From an uncultured Bacilli bacterium (GTDB lineage: Bacteria > Bacillota_I > Bacilli_A > RF39 > UBA660): a stretch of 34,640 nt of DNA. The notes under the pieces were generated by a model. That model was not told where the DNA came from and did not search any database. It saw only the letters and a program-made list of their open reading frames with translations. Made by a program: the position numbers and the translations under genes. Shown piece by piece: positions 32,825-34,640 of this stretch (its first letter is position 1; the number at the start of each line of letters is the position of its first letter). The stretch lies in the NCBI GenBank assembly GCA_947628365.1, contig CANQZN010000003.1:1-34640 (forward strand), written 5' to 3'.

Positions 32825-33751
32825 TTATTTTGTTTTAAAATAGATAATTGGTTTAGCTAAAGTTTTTTGAATAACTCTTTTTTTACCAATTCGCTCTAAT
32901 CTTCTATAATAATTATATAAAGAATCATTACGATAATGAATTATATTATCAAGTTCATCACTATCTCTTAAGATAGGACTTTTATAACTCTTTTCTAAAA
33001 ATATTCTTGATAAAATATATCTCATACTAATACCATAATATTTTAAAATATTAGTAAGTATTTCATCATATTTAACTACACCAGTTTGACCTAAACCAAT
33101 ATTAAATGTTTTTTTATTTAACTTATCTAAGTACTTAAGACTTTGGACAAAAGCGTAAGCTGCATCAATATTAGTAGTAACTTCAATGATACTATCTTTT
33201 TTAACATTATAAATAAATGGTTCTTTTTTAATATTACCAAGAACAAGTGGTACTCTTAAAATAGTATAATGTTTTAATCGTTTACTAATTAAATTTTCAG
33301 CATTATATTTATTTAAACTAAAATTATCTAACCCTTTTACTTTAATTCTTTCTTTAACACTACCAGTTAAACTTTCATCATAAACTGAGGTAGTTGAGGC
33401 ATAAATTAAATGACAATTTTCATTATAATAATTAATTGTTTTAATAACATTTTGTATACCTTGATACTCTACTAACTCACCTAGTTTAATACTAAATTCA
33501 CCTAAAGGAGGCATAACTGATGCTAAATAAATTATATAATCATGATCTCTTACTAAAGATGTCATTAATAATTCATCTGTAACATCACCATAAATTATAT
33601 TAATTCTTCTTTGATATCTTTTTAGGTTATTTATACTCTTTTTATTCTTTAAATCTAAAGCTGTTATTTCATATTTTCCTTCACTAAGTAAATACTTAAT
33701 AACATTTAAGCCAATACTACCGGATGCTCCAGTTACTAATACTTTTTTCAT
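32825..33751 (-). CDS. Extended SDR (NAD-dependent epimerase/dehydratase-like) with altered active site
   Basis: The protein of about 308 residues has VTGASGSIG at the N-terminus and LASVMPP where epimerases have the second NAD contact. IYASTTSVYDE carries the Ser/Thr, and the catalytic Y-x-x-x-K position reads F-S-L-N-K (about 142-146), so Tyr is replaced by Phe. The spacing to the following A-E supports this alignment. The NAD fold is therefore intact, while classical epimerase or dehydrogenase chemistry is doubtful. The C-terminal half is basic. The ORF begins with GTG at 33760, but AGGTG is six bases from the ATG at 33751, which is preferred. It follows the ZIP gene with almost no gap. 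The substrate is unknown. Confidence 0.85.
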   Translation of the reverse strand: MKKVLVTGASGSIGLNVIKYLLSEGKYEITALDLKNKKSINNLKRYQRRINIIYGDVTDELLMTSLVRDHDYIIYLASVMPPLGEFSIKLGELVEYQGIQNVIKTINYYNENCHLIYASTTSVYDESLTGSVKERIKVKGLDNFSLNKYNAENLISKRLKHYTILRVPLVLGNIKKEPFIYNVKKDSIIEVTTNIDAAYAFVQSLKYLDKLNKKTFNIGLGQTGVVKYDEILTNILKYYGISMRYILSRIFLEKSYKSPILRDSDELDNIIHYRNDSLYNYYRRLERIGKKRVIQKTLAKPIIYFKTK

Positions 33752-33760
33752 ATTTTTCAC

Positions 33761-34486
33761 CTACACTAGAAAAGTAATAATTACTATTACTATACCTATA
33801 ATTATACCATAGATAACTTCTTTTTTCCTAAAAGATGATTTAATTGTCGCAAATAATTCAAATAATAAGATATAAAGAAGCATACCAAATGTTAAAGAAA
33901 TTAAGATACTTATAATAATTTCATTTATATTACCAAAGAAAATAATAATTAAAGCCCCTAAAAAAGCACTGATAAATAGCAAAAACATCATTAAATAATT
34001 TTTATGATTATTTTTAAGTGCGTTACCTATTTGAAAACCTAATGGTAAATTATGTAAAGATATACTTATAGTCATTAATATACCACTAGTAACACTATTT
34101 AAAGTTACACTATATAAAGTTAAGCCCTCCAATAAATTATGAATAAACAAAGCTATAATGGTAATAATGCCCATATGGCTTAAATGTAGTTCATGATCTT
34201 CTTTATCATCATGTTTTTCTTTATGATTATGATGGTGATGAGGAATTAATTTATCTAAGAGAATAAAAGACAAAAAGCCAATAATACTAGGTATTATGAG
34301 TAATAAGTTATGATAAGAAATAATTTCTGGTAATAAATCAAAAAGTAGTAAACCAAGCATTACAACAAAAGCTAGTGAAATAGTAAAAAGTTCAATACTT
34401 TCTTTATTTTTAGTATGATTTAATACTATAATTCCTACTCCCAAAAAAGCTCCTGTTAAGATTGTTAAAATTAAACCGATAAACAT
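33761..34486 (-). CDS. ZIP-family metal transporter
   Basis: The 241-residue protein has about eight membrane helices and a His/Asp-rich cytosolic loop at about 83-105 (HHHHNHKEKHDDKEDH), typical of ZIP metal sensors or chaperoning loops. Helix 4 reads FIHNLLEGL and helix 5 SLHNLPLGFQIG; both keep the H-N pair. The Glu of the usual H-N-x-P-E-G in helix 5 is Leu, so the binuclear metal site is altered. Members import zinc, iron or manganese; the ion here is unknown. AAGGTGAT lies seven bases before the ATG, with a good promoter further upstream. It heads the operon ZIP-SDR-patatin-yebC. Confidence 0.88.
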   Translation of the reverse strand: MFIGLILTILTGAFLGVGIIVLNHTKNKESIELFTISLAFVVMLGLLLFDLLPEIISYHNLLLIIPSIIGFLSFILLDKLIPHHHHNHKEKHDDKEDHELHLSHMGIITIIALFIHNLLEGLTLYSVTLNSVTSGILMTISISLHNLPLGFQIGNALKNNHKNYLMMFLLFISAFLGALIIIFFGNINEIIISILISLTFGMLLYILLFELFATIKSSFRKKEVIYGIIIGIVIVIITFLV

Positions 34487-34502
34487 TTAATCACCTTTTT
34501 TA

Positions 34503-34531
34503 ATTGTATCACTTATTTACTAGAAGTTAAA
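34503..34531 (-). promoter_or_regulatory. Promoter of the ZIP-SDR-patatin-yebC operon
   Basis: TTTAAC, 17 bases, TACAAT on the minus strand, about 16 bases before the ZIP start codon. Confidence 0.6.
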
Positions 34532-34536
34532 GTTTT

Positions 34537-34561
34537 AAAAAATAGAGATTGCTCTCTATTT
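34537..34561 (-). terminator. Intrinsic terminator of a gene beyond the right edge
   Basis: On the minus strand AAATAGAGA/TCTCTATTT form a nine-bp stem with a GCAA tetraloop, followed by TTT and an AT-rich tail. The remaining bases to 34640 hold no ORF I can support. Confidence 0.8.
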
Positions 34562-34640
34562 TGGGTTCTAGAATTCCTGGTGTGAAGTAAATTTTAATAA
34601 AACTTAGGTAAAATCTAATAAAAACAGGTATTTTTAATGT

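Noticed and set aside
1-34640. CRISPR arrays, tRNA or rRNA genes, insertion sequences, prophage or integrase genes
   Set aside because: None seen: no regular direct repeat array, no tRNA cloverleaf with CCA end, no transposase or recombinase ORF.

Overview
The window comes from a very AT-rich (roughly 28% GC by eye) low-GC Gram-positive bacterium with a cell wall. It uses the standard code: TGA is a stop (tagO) and Trp is TGG. Three T-box leaders in front of aminoacyl-tRNA synthetase genes, uppP, tagO, an LCP-type ligase and A/G-rich Shine-Dalgarno sites point to an uncultured gut-type Bacilli/Erysipelotrichia/RF39-like lineage. This placement is inferred from gene content, not from a marker-tree search. 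Nearly everything is on the minus strand; the exceptions are uppP, a Fic-family gene and a candidate small RNA.

Layout. (1) 1-8.0 kb, surface polysaccharide: tagO-galE; an unknown cytosolic protein; an LCP ligase; then a GT4 transferase-capE-capF operon that runs off the left edge. CapE/CapF make the UDP-L-FucNAc precursor, TagO loads undecaprenyl phosphate, and LCP proteins attach the finished polymer to the wall. uppP at 12.9 kb recycles the lipid carrier. (2) 8.1-11.3 kb: a membrane-anchored cohesin protein next to a secreted SH3b/glucosaminidase-like protein with a C-terminal dockerin, i.e. a two-gene scaffold and enzyme pair. (3) 11.4-12.9 kb: a lipoprotein, a YjbA/DUF3603-like protein and a small membrane protein. 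(4) 13.7-28.7 kb: housekeeping genes (pgsA, fmt, ileS, leuS, a GH31 glucosidase) interspersed with three paralogous membrane-anchored surface proteins. (5) 28.9-34.5 kb: a Fic-like protein, tyrS, and a ZIP-SDR-patatin-yebC operon.

Main discovery candidate. Each of the three paralogs (13746-15050, 20477-21826, 27432-28712) is preceded by the same promoter block: TTGACA, then a C2G7 or C2G8 run, then TATAAT. The homopolymer lies inside the -35/-10 spacer, so slipped-strand changes in its length would alter the spacing (14 nt with G7, 15 nt with G8; 17 nt would need G10). This is the classic layout of a phase-variable promoter. No other G or C run of six or more was seen in the window. The encoded proteins share an N-terminal membrane anchor and a conserved core, but differ strongly in a C-terminal segment with elevated GC that ends at an invariant IRPVFY motif. 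Together they look like a dispersed, independently switched and antigenically diversified surface-protein family.

A second candidate is an unannotated structured RNA of about 200 nt (15160-15361, plus strand). It has its own promoter, a 12-bp end-closing stem and a strong terminator hairpin, and it is divergent from the first phase-variable promoter.
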